NCBI RefSeq assembly: GCF_022870865.1
Contig: NZ_CP091508.1
Coordinates: 2,790,001 to 2,854,000 of the forward strand
DNA length: 64,000 bases
From: Uruburuella testudinis
Lineage (GTDB): Bacteria > Pseudomonadota > Gammaproteobacteria > Burkholderiales > Neisseriaceae
Reading direction: 5' to 3'
Shown here: positions 32,244 through 42,175 of the stretch, in pieces
How the letters are laid out: every line of letters begins with the position of its first letter
How positions within the stretch are numbered: the stretch's first letter is position 1
Made by a program: the position numbers and the translations under genes
Notes under the pieces: generated by a model
The model's input: the letters and a program-made list of their open reading frames with translations, nothing else
What the model was told of the DNA's origin: nothing
The model's database searches: none

Positions 32244-32939
32244 TTAGTTGTTGATGCTGGAAGTATCCACACGCACACCCAAACCCATGGTGCTTGAAAC
32301 CGATACTTTTTTCAGGTATTGGCCTTTTGCTGCAGCAGGTTTAGCTTTTACAACAGCATCCAGCAAAGCATCAAAGTTTTCACGCAAATCAGCTTCACCG
32401 AAAGAAGCGCGACCAATGGTTGCATGTACGATACCTGCTTTGTCGGTGCGGTATTGAACCTGACCGGCTTTCGCATTTTTTACTGCTTCTGCCACATTAG
32501 GTGTTACTGTGCCTACTTTCGGGTTCGGCATCAATCCGCGCGGGCCTAAAATAGTACCCAGCTGACCTACAATACGCATCGCATCCGGAGAAGCAATTAC
32601 CACATCAAAATTCAGATTACCGGCTTTTACTTCGGCAGCCAAATCTTCAAAGCCTACGATATCAGCACCGGCTTCTTTGGCTGCATCAGCATTAGCACCT
32701 TGGGTAAACACGGCAACACGGGTCGTTTTACCAGTACCCTTCGGCAGCACAACCGAACCACGGATAACCTGATCGGATTTACGCGGATCAACACCCAGGT
32801 TGAAAGACACATCAACAGACTCGTCAAATTTGGCGGTAGCCGCACCTTTCACCAAGGTAATGGCTTCATCAATTGCATACAGTTTGTTAGCATCAACAGA
32901 ATCACGCAAAGTTTTTAAACGTTTAGATACTTTAGCCAT
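32244..32939 (-). CDS. rplA: 50S ribosomal protein L1
   Basis: L1 forms the L1 stalk that moves deacylated tRNA out of the E site. The 231-residue protein [20 protein letters not shown] has the signature [20 protein letters not shown]. Its ATG overlaps the rplK stop by one base (TAATG). Confidence 0.98.
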   Translation of the reverse strand: MAKVSKRLKTLRDSVDANKLYAIDEAITLVKGAATAKFDESVDVSFNLGVDPRKSDQVIRGSVVLPKGTGKTTRVAVFTQGANADAAKEAGADIVGFEDLAAEVKAGNLNFDVVIASPDAMRIVGQLGTILGPRGLMPNPKVGTVTPNVAEAVKNAKAGQVQYRTDKAGIVHATIGRASFGEADLRENFDALLDAVVKAKPAAAKGQYLKKVSVSSTMGLGVRVDTSSINN

Positions 32940-33370
32940 TACACGCCCTCCACTTCCAAGCCCATTGAGCGAGCGCTACCGGCAATAATACGCACGCATG
33001 CATCCAAATCAGCACCGGTCAGATCAGGCTGTTTGGTTTTGGCAATTTCTTCCAATTGCGCGCGGGTAACCGTACCAACTTTATTGGTCAGCGGATTGGC
33101 GCTGCCTTTTTGCAAACCTGCTGCTTTTTTCAGCAAAATAGATGCCGGCGGTGTTTTCATCACAAATGTGAATGATTTATCTGCAAACGCAGTAATCACC
33201 ACAGGAATCGGCAAACCCGGCTCCATGCCTTGGGTTGCAGCATTAAATGCTTTACAGAATTCCATAATATTCAAACCACGCTGACCCAAAGCCGGGCCCA
33301 CGGGGGGAGAAGGGTTGGCTTTACCTGCAGGAATCTGCAGCTTAATGTAGCCTACGATTTTTTTTGCCAC
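32939..33370 (-). CDS. rplK: 50S ribosomal protein L11
   Basis: L11 forms part of the GTPase-associated centre. The 143-residue protein [20 protein letters not shown] has the proline-rich [19 protein letters not shown] region that is the thiopeptide site. First gene after its own promoter, with a GGAGCG ribosome site. Confidence 0.98.
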   Translation of the reverse strand: MAKKIVGYIKLQIPAGKANPSPPVGPALGQRGLNIMEFCKAFNAATQGMEPGLPIPVVITAFADKSFTFVMKTPPASILLKKAAGLQKGSANPLTNKVGTVTRAQLEEIAKTKQPDLTGADLDACVRIIAGSARSMGLEVEGV

Positions 33371-33431
33371 TTGTCGCTCCTAAATTAACGGGTATAACGC
33401 GGAGATCCGCTTCCCAGAAAACAAGCCGATG

Positions 33432-33460
33432 ATTATAAAATCTTTCCGGCTTTTATTCAA
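33432..33460 (-). promoter_or_regulatory. rplK promoter
   Basis: On the minus strand TTGAAT (33455-33460), a 17-base spacer and TATAAT (33432-33437) form a good sigma-70 promoter about 60 bases before rplK, between nusG and rplK. It matches the L11 promoter position in E. coli. Confidence 0.8.
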
Positions 33461-33494
33461 GCAAAACAATCACTCAATTCAAAAAGTGTTGCTT

Positions 33495-34028
33495 TTAAAT
33501 TTTTTCAACCTGATTAAACTCAAGCTCTACCGGTGTTTCACGGCCAAAAATCTGTACCGATACACGCAACTTATTGCGCTCATAGTTCACTTCATCAACT
33601 ACGCCATTGAAATCTGCAAACGGACCCTCATTAACACGAACCGGCTGCCCCACCTCAAATTCAACTTTAGGCTTGGGTTTTTCCACGCCCGACTTCACTT
33701 GCTGCAAAATAGCATCTACTTCGCGCTGTGAAATAGGCATGGGCCGATTGGCGGTGCCGCCGATAAAACCGGACACCCGCGGCGTACTCTTAACCAAATG
33801 CCAAGAGTCATCGCTCATTTCCATTTCGACCAATACATAGCCCGGAAAAAACTTGCGTTCGCTAATGGTTTTCCGGCCATTTTTAATATCCACCACCTCT
33901 TCAACAGGAACCAGAATTTGACCAAAATATTCATCCATCCCCTCACGCACAATGCGCTCTTTCAAGGTTTTTTGAACATTCTTCTCAAAGCCCGAATAAG
34001 CCTGAACGACATACCACCGTTTTGACAT
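33495..34028 (-). CDS. nusG: Transcription termination/antitermination factor NusG
   Basis: NusG binds RNA polymerase and links it to Rho or to S10. The 177-residue protein starts [20 protein letters not shown] (NGN domain) and has a C-terminal KOW motif [20 protein letters not shown]. Two bases after secE, the classical pair. Confidence 0.98.
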   Translation of the reverse strand: MSKRWYVVQAYSGFEKNVQKTLKERIVREGMDEYFGQILVPVEEVVDIKNGRKTISERKFFPGYVLVEMEMSDDSWHLVKSTPRVSGFIGGTANRPMPISQREVDAILQQVKSGVEKPKPKVEFEVGQPVRVNEGPFADFNGVVDEVNYERNKLRVSVQIFGRETPVELEFNQVEKI

Positions 34029-34030
34029 TT

Positions 34031-34480
34031 TTATCCCCTCTTCAACAACACATCATAAAACAGCCACGAAATCACACTATCGGCCATATAAATAAATGCT
34101 GCCAAAATAGTTACAAAGATAATAACAAACACCGTCATCCGAAAGGCATCATTACGAGCCGGCCAAACGACTTTCTTAAATTCCGTTACGGAATCACGCA
34201 CATAAGCAATCAGCCTGCGGCCAAAACCACACCAGTAAAAAACAATCAGCAAACCCACAACAACACCGAACACCGGAGCCAGGATACGCAGATACGAGGG
34301 CAGAGAAAGTGCATTATAAAAAACCCAAATGCTTCCGGCCACCACCGCTGCCGCAATGCACAGCTTAAACATATCCGCCGCATTTGAGGCCGGCTTGACT
34401 TCCTGATCAGAGGCACGCCGAACCGGCTTTACAGCCTGCTCCTGCTTGGTTTCATTACTTTGTGGTGTATTTTTAGTCAT
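34031..34480 (-). CDS. secE: Preprotein translocase subunit SecE
   Basis: SecE stabilises SecY in the inner-membrane translocon. I start at 34480 ([15 protein letters not shown]), 149 residues; the longer frame to 34525 would run through a terminator hairpin. Three hydrophobic segments (about residues 37-58, 65-88 and 115-145) match the three-helix enterobacterial form, and [14 protein letters not shown] is the conserved cytoplasmic amphipathic motif. Confidence 0.93.
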   Translation of the reverse strand: MTKNTPQSNETKQEQAVKPVRRASDQEVKPASNAADMFKLCIAAAVVAGSIWVFYNALSLPSYLRILAPVFGVVVGLLIVFYWCGFGRRLIAYVRDSVTEFKKVVWPARNDAFRMTVFVIIFVTILAAFIYMADSVISWLFYDVLLKRG

Positions 34481-34509
34481 TACGCACCCGATATTACTAA
34501 ATATGATAA

Positions 34510-34543
34510 AAAAATTAACCGGCACCCGGGCCGGTTAATTTTT
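34510..34543. terminator. Terminator between tRNA-Trp and secE
   Basis: Fourteen bases at 34510-34523 (ending TTAACCGGC) pair with 34530-34543 (GCCGGTTAA then T5). On the minus strand it ends the tuf/tRNA-Trp transcript just before secE; on the plus strand it also has a U tract. secE then needs read-through or a promoter I could not place. Confidence 0.85.
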
Positions 34544-34547
34544 TATT

Positions 34548-34623
34548 TGGCAGGCCAGGAGGGTCTCGAACCCCCAACCCTCGGTTTTGGAGACCGATAC
34601 TCTACCAATTGAGCTACTGGCCT
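34548..34623 (-). tRNA. tRNA-Trp (CCA)
   Basis: A 76-base cloverleaf with acceptor stem AGGCCAG/CTGGCCT, anticodon loop TCTCCAAAA giving anticodon CCA, T arm GGGTTCGAGACCC and an encoded 3' CCA. It lies 6 bases after tuf, as in the E. coli tufB locus arrangement tRNA-tuf-secE. Confidence 0.97.
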
Positions 34624-34629
34624 CTAAAC

Positions 34630-35820
34630 TTAAGCGATTACAGAAGATACCACACCGGCACCTACAGTACGGCCGCCTTCGCGAATCGCAAAGCGCAAAC
34701 CTTCTTCCATGGCGATCGGGGCAATCAGCTCTACGGTGATGGCCACGTTTTCACCCGGCATTACCATTTCCACGCCTTCGCCCAAGGTTACCGCGCCGGT
34801 AACGTCGGTGGTGCGGAAGTAGAATTGCGGACGGTAGTTGGCGAAGAACGGGGTATGACGACCACCTTCTTCTTTGCTCAGTACGTATACTTCGGCTTTG
34901 AATTTGGTGTGCGGGGTAATGGTGCCCGGCTTGGCCAATACTTGACCGCGCTCTACTTCTTCGCGCTTGGTACCGCGCAGCAATACGCCCACGTTGTCAC
35001 CGGCCTGACCTTCGTCCAGCAATTTGCGGAACATTTCCACACCGGTACAGGTGGTTTTTTGGGTGTCTTTCAGACCAACGATTTCGATTTCGTCGCCTAC
35101 GTGGATGATACCGCGCTCTACACGACCGGTTACCACGGTACCGCGGCCTGAGATTGAGAATACGTCTTCAATCGGCAGCAGGAAGGGTTTGTCTACGGCA
35201 CGTTCCGGTGTCGGAATGTAGCTGTCCAGTGCATCAGCCAAAGCGAAGATGGCAGGTTCGCCGATGTCTGAAGTGTCGCCTTCAAGGGCTTTCAGAGCGG
35301 AGCCTTTGATGATCGGGCAGTCGTCGCCCGGGAAGTCGTAGCTGCTCAGCAGGTCGCGGATTTCCATCTCAACCAATTCCAGCAACTCTTCGTCGTCAAC
35401 CATGTCGCATTTGTTCATGAACACGAGGATATAGGGTACGCCTACTTGGCGGGCCAACAGGATGTGTTCGCGGGTTTGCGGCATGGGGCCGTCGGCAGCA
35501 GAACATACCAAGATTGCGCCGTCCATTTGAGCGGCACCGGTAATCATGTTTTTAACGTAGTCGGCGTGACCCGGGCAGTCTACGTGAGCGTAGTGGCGGG
35601 TTTCGGTTTCGTATTCTACGTGTGAGGTATTAATGGTAATACCGCGGGCTTTTTCTTCCGGGGCATTGTCGATTTGGTCGTAGGCTTTGGCCGCGCCACC
35701 GAATTTTTTTGACAAAATGGTGGTCAATGCTGCGGTCAATGTGGTTTTACCATGGTCAACGTGACCGATGGTGCCAACGTTTACGTGCGGTTTGCTCCGC
35801 TCGAATTTTTCTTTAGCCAT
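34630..35820 (-). CDS. tuf: Elongation factor Tu (copy 2)
   Basis: The second EF-Tu gene, 396 residues, identical in protein sequence to copy 1 and, as far as I can follow, identical in DNA across the coding region, with different flanks on the start side. It is embedded between tRNA-Thr and tRNA-Trp like E. coli tufB. Perfect identity implies continuing gene conversion between the two copies. Confidence 0.98.
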   Translation of the reverse strand: MAKEKFERSKPHVNVGTIGHVDHGKTTLTAALTTILSKKFGGAAKAYDQIDNAPEEKARGITINTSHVEYETETRHYAHVDCPGHADYVKNMITGAAQMDGAILVCSAADGPMPQTREHILLARQVGVPYILVFMNKCDMVDDEELLELVEMEIRDLLSSYDFPGDDCPIIKGSALKALEGDTSDIGEPAIFALADALDSYIPTPERAVDKPFLLPIEDVFSISGRGTVVTGRVERGIIHVGDEIEIVGLKDTQKTTCTGVEMFRKLLDEGQAGDNVGVLLRGTKREEVERGQVLAKPGTITPHTKFKAEVYVLSKEEGGRHTPFFANYRPQFYFRTTDVTGAVTLGEGVEMVMPGENVAITVELIAPIAMEEGLRFAIREGGRTVGAGVVSSVIA

Positions 35821-35869
35821 GGCAATTCTTCCTATCCTAAGCTTTGGTTTGAGTGAAAAATAATCTGGA

Positions 35870-35944
<75 letters not shown>

Positions 35945-35963
35945 CTAATTGTATAATACTTAA

Positions 35964-36037
35964 TGGAGCGGGTGAAGGGAATCGAACCCTCACCGTAAGC
36001 TTGGAAGGCTTCTGCTCTACCATTGAGCTACACCCGC
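35964..36037 (-). tRNA. tRNA-Gly (TCC)
   Basis: A 74-base cloverleaf with acceptor GCGGGTG/CACCCGC, anticodon loop CTTCCAA giving TCC, T arm GGGTTCGATTCCC and encoded CCA. Second tRNA of the Tyr-Gly-Thr-tuf cluster. Confidence 0.97.
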
Positions 36038-36074
36038 ACTTACTTTTCTCTGCTCCAATATTAAGATTGGATTT

Positions 36075-36158
36075 TGGTGGAGGGAGAAGGATTCGAACCT
36101 TCGAAGCTTACGCAACAGATTTACAGTCTGCCCCCTTTGGCCGCTCGGGAATCCCTCC
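36075..36158 (-). tRNA. tRNA-Tyr (GTA)
   Basis: An 84-base class II tRNA with a long variable arm, acceptor GGAGGGA/TCCCTCC, anticodon loop CTGTAAATC giving GTA, T arm GGTTCGAATCC and encoded CCA. First of the cluster. Confidence 0.97.
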
Positions 36159-36174
36159 AAAAGAGAAACGCAAT

Positions 36175-36201
36175 ATTATAGACCGGATGATGTGCCGTCA
36201 A
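36175..36201 (-). promoter_or_regulatory. Promoter of the tRNA-tuf operon
   Basis: On the minus strand TTGACG (36196-36201) and TATAAT (36175-36180) lie 15 bases apart, or 17 if TAATAT is used as the -10, about 17 bases before tRNA-Tyr. The position fits a strong stable-RNA promoter. Confidence 0.7.
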
Positions 36202-36257
36202 GCATATTTTTTAATTTTTCTTGAAATCAGATGCAACTTGATAATTTTTAAATATTT

Positions 36258-36533
<276 letters not shown>

Positions 36534-36627
36534 TCAAAACCGATAACCCGAGATTATAGCATAAACTGCATTTCCGCCTGTTTCTTTATCATCCTTTTCA
36601 CTCTGATAATAATTCTTAAACACTATT

Positions 36628-37191
36628 CTATTCAGCCACTTGCACATACAGCCGCAACTCAAAGCGGCTTATACCCGCCTTGCCCTGCCGATGCGCCGTG
36701 AGCCAGGACGGCATTTCAGGCAAACGGCCCGCTTCAATGTAAACCATGGCTCCGTTTTTCAGACGGCCTTGTAATAAATCGAACAATTGTGGCCATTGCT
36801 GCCAGGCAAACGGCGGATCAAGAAACACCACATCAAACTGCTGCTGTGTTTGCTGCAAATACAACAGGCCGTCTGAAACTACTATTTCCACCTGCGGCAA
36901 CGCCAGTGTTTGCCGCGCCTGCTGCAATATACGCGCAGTTTGCCGGTTGCTTTCCACCATCACCACCTTAGCCGCACGGCGTGATGCTGCTTCCAACCCC
37001 AACGCACCGCTGCCGGAAAATAAGTCCAACACGCTTTTACCGGTGAGATCCTGCCCCAGCCAATTGAACACCTGCTCACGCACCCTGTCGGGCGTAGGGC
37101 GCAAGCCTTCGGCATCGGCAAACGCCAATTTGCGGCCGCGATGTGTGCCGCCGACAATGCGGACTTGGTTGCTGTATTTGCTACTCTTCAT
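36628..37191 (-). CDS. rsmD: 16S rRNA (guanine(966)-N(2))-methyltransferase
   Basis: RsmD methylates G966 in the small subunit rRNA. The 187-residue protein has RIVGGTHRGRKLA at the N-terminus, the SAM motif VLDLFSGSGALGLEAASR (about 54-71) and the catalytic DPPF in VFLDPPF. Normal length. It is followed downstream by the ferredoxin and preceded by a terminator. Confidence 0.95.
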   Translation of the reverse strand: MKSSKYSNQVRIVGGTHRGRKLAFADAEGLRPTPDRVREQVFNWLGQDLTGKSVLDLFSGSGALGLEAASRRAAKVVMVESNRQTARILQQARQTLALPQVEIVVSDGLLYLQQTQQQFDVVFLDPPFAWQQWPQLFDLLQGRLKNGAMVYIEAGRLPEMPSWLTAHRQGKAGISRFELRLYVQVAE

Positions 37192-37205
37192 TCCTTGCTT
37201 TCATC

Positions 37206-37251
37206 AAAATAGGCCGTCTGAAAGCCAATACGCTTTCAGACGGCCTATTTT
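37206..37251. terminator. Inverted uptake-sequence terminator
   Basis: A perfect 20-base stem (37206-37225 with 37232-37251, loop CAATAC) built on inverted uptake sequences with A4/T4 ends. It lies between the XRE regulator and rsmD and should end the regulator transcript. Confidence 0.85.
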
Positions 37252-37265
37252 ACCAATCAAACGAC

Positions 37266-37646
37266 TTAATTATCCATACCGGCCATTTTGCGTAACAGCT
37301 CGATCTCCTTATCTTTTTGCGCCAATAATTCTTGATAATGAGCCAATTGCAGCTTCAACACCTTTATTTCAGCTGAATTATCCCCTATTAAATAAGAAAT
37401 ATCGCCACCACTCTCATCCCCTTCATTAATTTGCAGCACCAATCCCCCTTTGCCAGCATGAAACAAGTCCCACATGCTGACATTGAAAATCTTGGCAATC
37501 TGCTCCAAACGCGGAATATTCAATTGCGTTTCACCCCGCTCGATTTTGGCATAACCACCCGCCGACATTTCCAGCTTTTCCGCCATATCCTCTTGCGACC
37601 ATTTATTCAACTCGCGCATCAGGCGGATTTTTTCGTGGGTTTCCAT
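37266..37646 (-). CDS. XRE-family transcriptional regulator
   Basis: A 126-residue DNA-binding protein from METHEKIRLMRELNKWSQ. Residues 8-62 form a Cro/CI helix-turn-helix (SQEDMAEKLEMSAGGYAKIERGE spans it); residues 95-120 are a leucine-rich coiled coil (LKLQLAHYQELL, KEIELLRKM), which suggests dimerisation. I prefer the start at 37646 over one at 37691. Lies between topA and rsmD as in other Neisseria; its target is unknown to me. Confidence 0.85.
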   Translation of the reverse strand: METHEKIRLMRELNKWSQEDMAEKLEMSAGGYAKIERGETQLNIPRLEQIAKIFNVSMWDLFHAGKGGLVLQINEGDESGGDISYLIGDNSAEIKVLKLQLAHYQELLAQKDKEIELLRKMAGMDN

Positions 37647-37759
37647 GATTAAACTTTCTGTCTTCAGTTGAATTTTAGCAGCAGGGCACATCGCACCCTG
37701 CCCTACTTGCCGATAAAGACTGTCTGAGACTTATTTCAGACGGCCTTCTTCTACCTTAT

Positions 37760-40069
37760 TTACTCTTTCGGCGCTGGCGGTTCGATTTGTTCTTTCCAAC
37801 CGCATTCTTTCTGCGGGCACACTTTTTCCACGCCCCAGCGTTTGGTGGTTTTGATGGTCAAAACCGGCCAATGGCAGTTCGGGCATTCTTCTGCAATCGG
37901 CGGATTCCAAGTGGCGTAGTTGCAGTCGGGGTAGGTGCTGCAACTGTAAAAAAGTTTGCCGTAGCGGGATTTGCGTTCAACCAGATGGCCTTTGCCGCAT
38001 TGCGGGCAAACCACGCCGGTATCTTTGGGCTTTTCCAAGGGCTCGATGTGTTTGCACTTGGGGTAGTTGGCACAACCGATAAATTTGCTGCCGGTGCGGC
38101 TGTATTTATACACCAGGCCGCCGCCGCATTTGGGGCATTCGCGGCCGGCCAGCTCGGCTTGTTCGGCTTCGTCTTTGGCCTGGCGTTCGGCGGCTTCTTC
38201 GGCGGTTTCGTTGGCGTTGCGGGTGTAGCTGCATTCAGGGTAGCCGGCGCAGGCGATGAAGCGGCCGTTGCGGCCGAATTTGATTTGCAGTTTGTGGTTG
38301 CCGCATTTCGGGCAGATTTCGTCCAGCTCTTCGGTGGTAAATTTGGCGCGCTCGATGCCTTCTTTTTCTTTTACCTGTTTGTCGAAGCCTTTCCAAAATT
38401 GGCTCATCACGGGCACCCATTGGCGTTTGCCGCTGGCGATGTCGTCGAGCTGGTCTTCGAGTTTGGCGGTGAAGTGGTAATCGACATATTGGGCGAAGTG
38501 TTCGGTGAGGAATTTATTCACGATGTCGCCGGTGTCGGTGGGCATAAAGCGTTTTTGCTCAAGGGTAACGTATTCGCGGTCTTTGAGCGTGGAGATGATG
38601 CTGGCGTAGGTGGAGGGGCGGCCGATGCCGAATTCTTCCAATGCCTTTACCAGCGTGGCTTCGTTGAAGCGCGGCGGCGGGCTGGTGAAGTGTTGTTCGC
38701 CGTAAAGCGCATCAACAGGCAGGGTTTCGCCTTCTTTCATCTCGGGCAGTTTTTTGTTGTCTTCGCTTTCATCGCTGTCGTCGGTGCCTTCTTCATACAC
38801 ACTCAAAAAGCCGGCAAAGGTCTGCACTTGGCCGGTTACGCGGAATACGCCCTCGCCTACGGCGATATCGACGGTGGTTTGGTCGAATTTGGCCGGGGTC
38901 ATCTGGCAGGCAACAGTGCGCTGCCAAATCATTTGATAAAGCTTGAATTGGTCGGCGCTCAGAAAGGGCTTCACGCTCTCGGGCGTGCGGTAAACCGAAG
39001 TCGGACGGATGGCTTCGTGGGCTTCTTGAGCATTTTTGGATTTGGTTTTGTATTGTTTGGCCGATGAGGGCAGATAATCTTTGCCGATTTTATTTTCAAT
39101 GTAGTGGCGGATTTCGGTGAGGGCTTCATCGGAAAGGGTCACGCTGTCGGTACGCATATAGGTAATCAAACCGATGGCGCCTTGGCCGACATCCATGCCT
39201 TCATAAAGTTGCTGGGCGGTGCGCATGGTGCGGTCGGTGGTCATGCCGAGTTTGCGCACGGCATCTTGCTGCATGGTGGAGGTGGTAAACGGTGCGGCGG
39301 GGTTGCGGCTGCGTTTTTTCTTTTCGATGGCGGCCACTTGCGCCTCTTTGCCCTCAAGCGCTTTCAACGCATCGGCTTGGGCGGCTTCGTCGGGCAGGGC
39401 GAATTGTTCGAGTTTGTCGCCTTTATATTGCACCAGTTTGGCGCTGAATTTGCTGCGGCCTTTGTGGCTGTCGAGATGCACCGTCCAATATTCTTGGGTT
39501 TCAAAGGCGCGGATTTCGTTTTCACGCTCGCAAATCAGGCGCAGGGCGGGGCTTTGTACGCGGCCGGCGCTCAAGCCGCGGCGGATTTTTTTCCACAACA
39601 GCGGCGAGAGGTTGAAGCCGACCAGATAATCCAATGCGCGGCGCGCCTGCTGGGCGTCTACCAGATTCACTTCCAATTCGCGCGGGTGGGCAATGGCGTC
39701 GAGCACAGCGTTTTTGGTGATTTCGTGAAATACGACCCGCTGCGGTTTGAGGTTTTTCAGGCCGCGTTTGGATTTGAGGATTTCCTGCAAGTGCCATGAA
39801 ATGGCCTCGCCTTCTCTATCCGGGTCGGTGGCGAGATACAGGTTTTCTGCCTCCTTGGCCGCAGCCACGATGGCATCGACGTGTTTGCTGTTGCGGGCAA
39901 CCAGCTGGTATTTCATGGCGAAATCGTTTTCCGGATCGACTGCGCCGTTTTTCGGCACCAAATCACGCACGTGACCGTAGGAAGCGAGGATTTCAAATTC
40001 GCTGCCGAGGTATTTTTTCAGTGTTTTGGCTTTGGAGGGTGATTCTACAATCAACAGGTTTTTTGCCAT
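37760..40069 (-). CDS. topA: DNA topoisomerase I
   Basis: TopA relaxes negative supercoils. I start at 40069 (MAKNLLIVESPSKAKTL), 769 residues; the frame open to 40210 has an uptake-sequence hairpin in its extra part. The Toprim domain with DPDREGEA, the active-site Tyr304 in LITYMRTDS, and four C-terminal zinc-ribbon repeats (CPKCGNH, CPKCGGG, CPQCGKG, CPNCHWP) are visible. Confidence 0.96.
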   Translation of the reverse strand: MAKNLLIVESPSKAKTLKKYLGSEFEILASYGHVRDLVPKNGAVDPENDFAMKYQLVARNSKHVDAIVAAAKEAENLYLATDPDREGEAISWHLQEILKSKRGLKNLKPQRVVFHEITKNAVLDAIAHPRELEVNLVDAQQARRALDYLVGFNLSPLLWKKIRRGLSAGRVQSPALRLICERENEIRAFETQEYWTVHLDSHKGRSKFSAKLVQYKGDKLEQFALPDEAAQADALKALEGKEAQVAAIEKKKRSRNPAAPFTTSTMQQDAVRKLGMTTDRTMRTAQQLYEGMDVGQGAIGLITYMRTDSVTLSDEALTEIRHYIENKIGKDYLPSSAKQYKTKSKNAQEAHEAIRPTSVYRTPESVKPFLSADQFKLYQMIWQRTVACQMTPAKFDQTTVDIAVGEGVFRVTGQVQTFAGFLSVYEEGTDDSDESEDNKKLPEMKEGETLPVDALYGEQHFTSPPPRFNEATLVKALEEFGIGRPSTYASIISTLKDREYVTLEQKRFMPTDTGDIVNKFLTEHFAQYVDYHFTAKLEDQLDDIASGKRQWVPVMSQFWKGFDKQVKEKEGIERAKFTTEELDEICPKCGNHKLQIKFGRNGRFIACAGYPECSYTRNANETAEEAAERQAKDEAEQAELAGRECPKCGGGLVYKYSRTGSKFIGCANYPKCKHIEPLEKPKDTGVVCPQCGKGHLVERKSRYGKLFYSCSTYPDCNYATWNPPIAEECPNCHWPVLTIKTTKRWGVEKVCPQKECGWKEQIEPPAPKE

Positions 40070-40101
40070 TTTTTTCTCTATAAATGTATGGGTGTATTGC
40101 G

Positions 40102-40138
40102 TTTCAGACGGCCTGAAGATAAATATGGCCGTCTGAAA
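40102..40138. repeat. Inverted uptake sequences upstream of topA
   Basis: TTTCAGACGGCC (40102-40113) and GGCCGTCTGAAA (40127-40138) form a 12-bp stem just before the topA start, in the topA-smg gap. Confidence 0.7.
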
Positions 40139-40172
40139 AACGGTATGTTGCTGCTGCCCTGCCCGCTTGCAA

Positions 40173-40242
40173 TATAGCGGCATGAAGAAAACAGTGGGCC
40201 AAGGCAGCAAGGCCTTAGCGCTTTTTGATTCATTTCACGATA
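40173..40242. repeat. Short Correia-like element between topA and smg
   Basis: A 70-bp sequence starting TATAGCGGCATGAA and ending TTGATTCATTTCACGATA, with imperfect inverted ends. It resembles the 90-bp element at 60574-60663 (TATAGTGGCATAA ... TTGATTCATGTCGCTATA). TATAGYGG is the Correia end, so I read it as an internally deleted Correia-like MITE. Confidence 0.55.
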
Positions 40243-40265
40243 GCTTCGGCAAACGGCTTTCTGTA

Positions 40266-40730
40266 TTAATGCATCACGGCTTTGCCGTGCAGCGCCATCA
40301 TCAGCTCATCGCCGATCAGCACCGGCAATTCTGACTTATGCGCCCACAACACCAGCAAAGTGAGCACTTTGGCCATGTCTACGCTGATTTCTTCAGACGG
40401 CATGTGCAACAGCGCATGCACCACAAATTCACGCTGCTCGCCGTTGACGGCGCCGGCTTTTTCCAAAAAATGCAGCAGGCCCAACACTTCTTGCGGCAGC
40501 GCATCCAGCTCTTCCGGGCCGTAAATCCGCATCGCATCGGCACGGTATTGGGGTGCGGCCATACCCGGCCCTTCGCGCAATACGTCGAGCAGCATCAAGG
40601 CGTTGCCGATATCCACATCGTCAAAACCGACATCTTCGAGAATCTGCCCCAAATCATCTGACGGCGGACAGGCATCGAAGTCTTGGAAGTGTTCAATTAA
40701 AAAGGCGATGACTTCTGCCATTTCTGCCAT
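40266..40730 (-). CDS. smg: DUF494 family protein Smg
   Basis: A 154-residue acidic protein of the Smg/DUF494 family (MAEMAEVIAFLIEHFQDFDA), found next to dprA and topA in many proteobacteria. No enzymatic motif is visible; its function is not established, although the neighbourhood suggests DNA uptake or topology. It lies 19 bases after dprA and is probably co-transcribed. Confidence 0.88.
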   Translation of the reverse strand: MAEMAEVIAFLIEHFQDFDACPPSDDLGQILEDVGFDDVDIGNALMLLDVLREGPGMAAPQYRADAMRIYGPEELDALPQEVLGLLHFLEKAGAVNGEQREFVVHALLHMPSEEISVDMAKVLTLLVLWAHKSELPVLIGDELMMALHGKAVMH

Positions 40731-40749
40731 GGTGTTTCCTTAATTTTTC

Positions 40750-41907
40750 TTAAATACGTTGATAGCGACCGCCGGGCATGGCTGCAACAGCCCCCTCGAG
40801 CTCAAGCTCCAGCAGTCGGGCATAAACATCGGCGGCGCTCAGTTGCAGCTGCTGTGCCAAACTGTCGGGATGTATCGGGTCATAACCCATTGCTTCCAGC
40901 AGCGGCGCATCTTTCGGCACCGGCGGCGCAGCCGATTGCTTGACCTGCTCAGAAGGTTTATCGAAAGATTTTCTGCCGGCCGGGGCTTCTTTATATATAG
41001 CATATGATGACATGGGTTGCTTTTGCAACAGTTGCGGGCACTCTTGCACAATATCATCCAAACATTCCACCAGTTTTGCACCTTCTTTAATCAATTTGTG
41101 ACAGCCTTTGCTGTGCGGATTATCAATCGAGCCGGGCACCGCCATCACTTCGCGCCCCATTTCGGCAGCCAGCCGGGCAGTAATCAGCGAACCGGATTCG
41201 GGCGCGGCTTCCACCACCAGCGTGGCTTGTGCCAATGCGGCGATGATACGGTTGCGGCGTGGAAAATTACCGGCCAGCGGGCGGGTGCCGAGTGGAAACT
41301 CGCTCACAATCAGGCCCTGTTCGGCGATTTGATAAGCCAAGGGTTTGTTACCGGGCGGATAAATGCGGTCGATACCGGTGCCCCACACCGCGATGGTGCC
41401 GCCACCGGCCTGCAAAGCGCCTTGATGGGCGGCGGTATCGATGCCCGCCGCCATGCCCGACACCACGGCAATGCCGCGCCCGCCCATGGCTTCGCCGAAA
41501 TCTTTGGCAATCCGCATGGCTTGCGGGGTGGCATGGCGGCTGCCGACCACGGCCACCGAAGCTTGGTGCAGCAAATCGGCATTCCCACGCAAAAACAACA
41601 ACGGCGGCGGCGTCATCCCCTCGGTCAACATCACCGGAAAATCATCGTCACACAGCAACATCACCCGGCAACCGTCTTGCGCCGCCCAAACCATGGCTGC
41701 TTCGGCGGCCGCAACCGCTTGACGGTTATCGCCCGCCCATGCGGCCAAAGCCTGTTTGTGGTGCAAACATTCGCGCACTGCATCGGGCGGTGCGGCCAAT
41801 GCGGCTTGCGGGCTGCCGAAACGCTGCAACAGCAATAAAAAACTTTCTGCGCCCACATAAGGTGTCAGCGCCAATTGTATCCAGGCAAAACGTTGGTCAT
41901 CATTCAT
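40750..41907 (-). CDS. dprA: DNA processing protein DprA
   Basis: DprA loads RecA on single-stranded DNA taken up in transformation. I start at 41907 (MNDDQRFAWIQLALTPYVGA) because AAGGGGA precedes it at good spacing; ATGs at 41934 and 41940 are weaker. The 385-residue protein has the N-terminal SAM-like region, a Rossmann core with VVGSRHATP, SGMAAGIDTAAHQGAL, GSLITARLAAEMGREVMAVPGS, and a C-terminal winged-helix domain. It fits the competence implied by the many uptake sequences. Confidence 0.95.
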   Translation of the reverse strand: MNDDQRFAWIQLALTPYVGAESFLLLLQRFGSPQAALAAPPDAVRECLHHKQALAAWAGDNRQAVAAAEAAMVWAAQDGCRVMLLCDDDFPVMLTEGMTPPPLLFLRGNADLLHQASVAVVGSRHATPQAMRIAKDFGEAMGGRGIAVVSGMAAGIDTAAHQGALQAGGGTIAVWGTGIDRIYPPGNKPLAYQIAEQGLIVSEFPLGTRPLAGNFPRRNRIIAALAQATLVVEAAPESGSLITARLAAEMGREVMAVPGSIDNPHSKGCHKLIKEGAKLVECLDDIVQECPQLLQKQPMSSYAIYKEAPAGRKSFDKPSEQVKQSAAPPVPKDAPLLEAMGYDPIHPDSLAQQLQLSAADVYARLLELELEGAVAAMPGGRYQRI

Positions 41908-42134
41908 GACGGATTCCCCTTCAATAACTTTCATACTCATTCATAAAAATCATCTAACACCGTTGACCCGTCTCGCCGCCGGTGCCGCCTTATTAGCTGG
42001 CTTTTATGGGTGGGTTTCAGACGGCCTCAAACCGCGGCATCACTCCACAACGCCTTATGACATTTATTTATGGCATATTTTAACTGCGCGCGCAAATACT
42101 TGCCGATCCTATAGCACCGTTTGCTCCATCAAGA

Positions 42135-42158
42135 AAAGCACACATTGCTGTGTGCTTT
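42135..42158 (-). terminator. Terminator of the LysM gene
   Basis: AAAGCACACA (42135-42144) pairs with TGTGTGCTTT (42149-42158), loop TTGC, followed on the minus strand by TTTTCTT. The 41908-42175 gap otherwise holds two uptake sequences (about 42017 and 42161) and no gene. Confidence 0.85.
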
Positions 42159-42175
42159 CTTTCAGACGGCCTCAA

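Noticed and set aside
34630..35820. Assembly duplication of tuf
   Set aside because: The flanks differ (fusA/rpsJ versus tRNA-Thr/tRNA-Trp) and two tuf genes at these places are normal in proteobacteria.
37787..39067. Long plus-strand open frame of 426 codons opposite topA
   Set aside because: It mirrors the topA codon pattern (Gly/Phe/Ala-rich shadow) and has no homology features.
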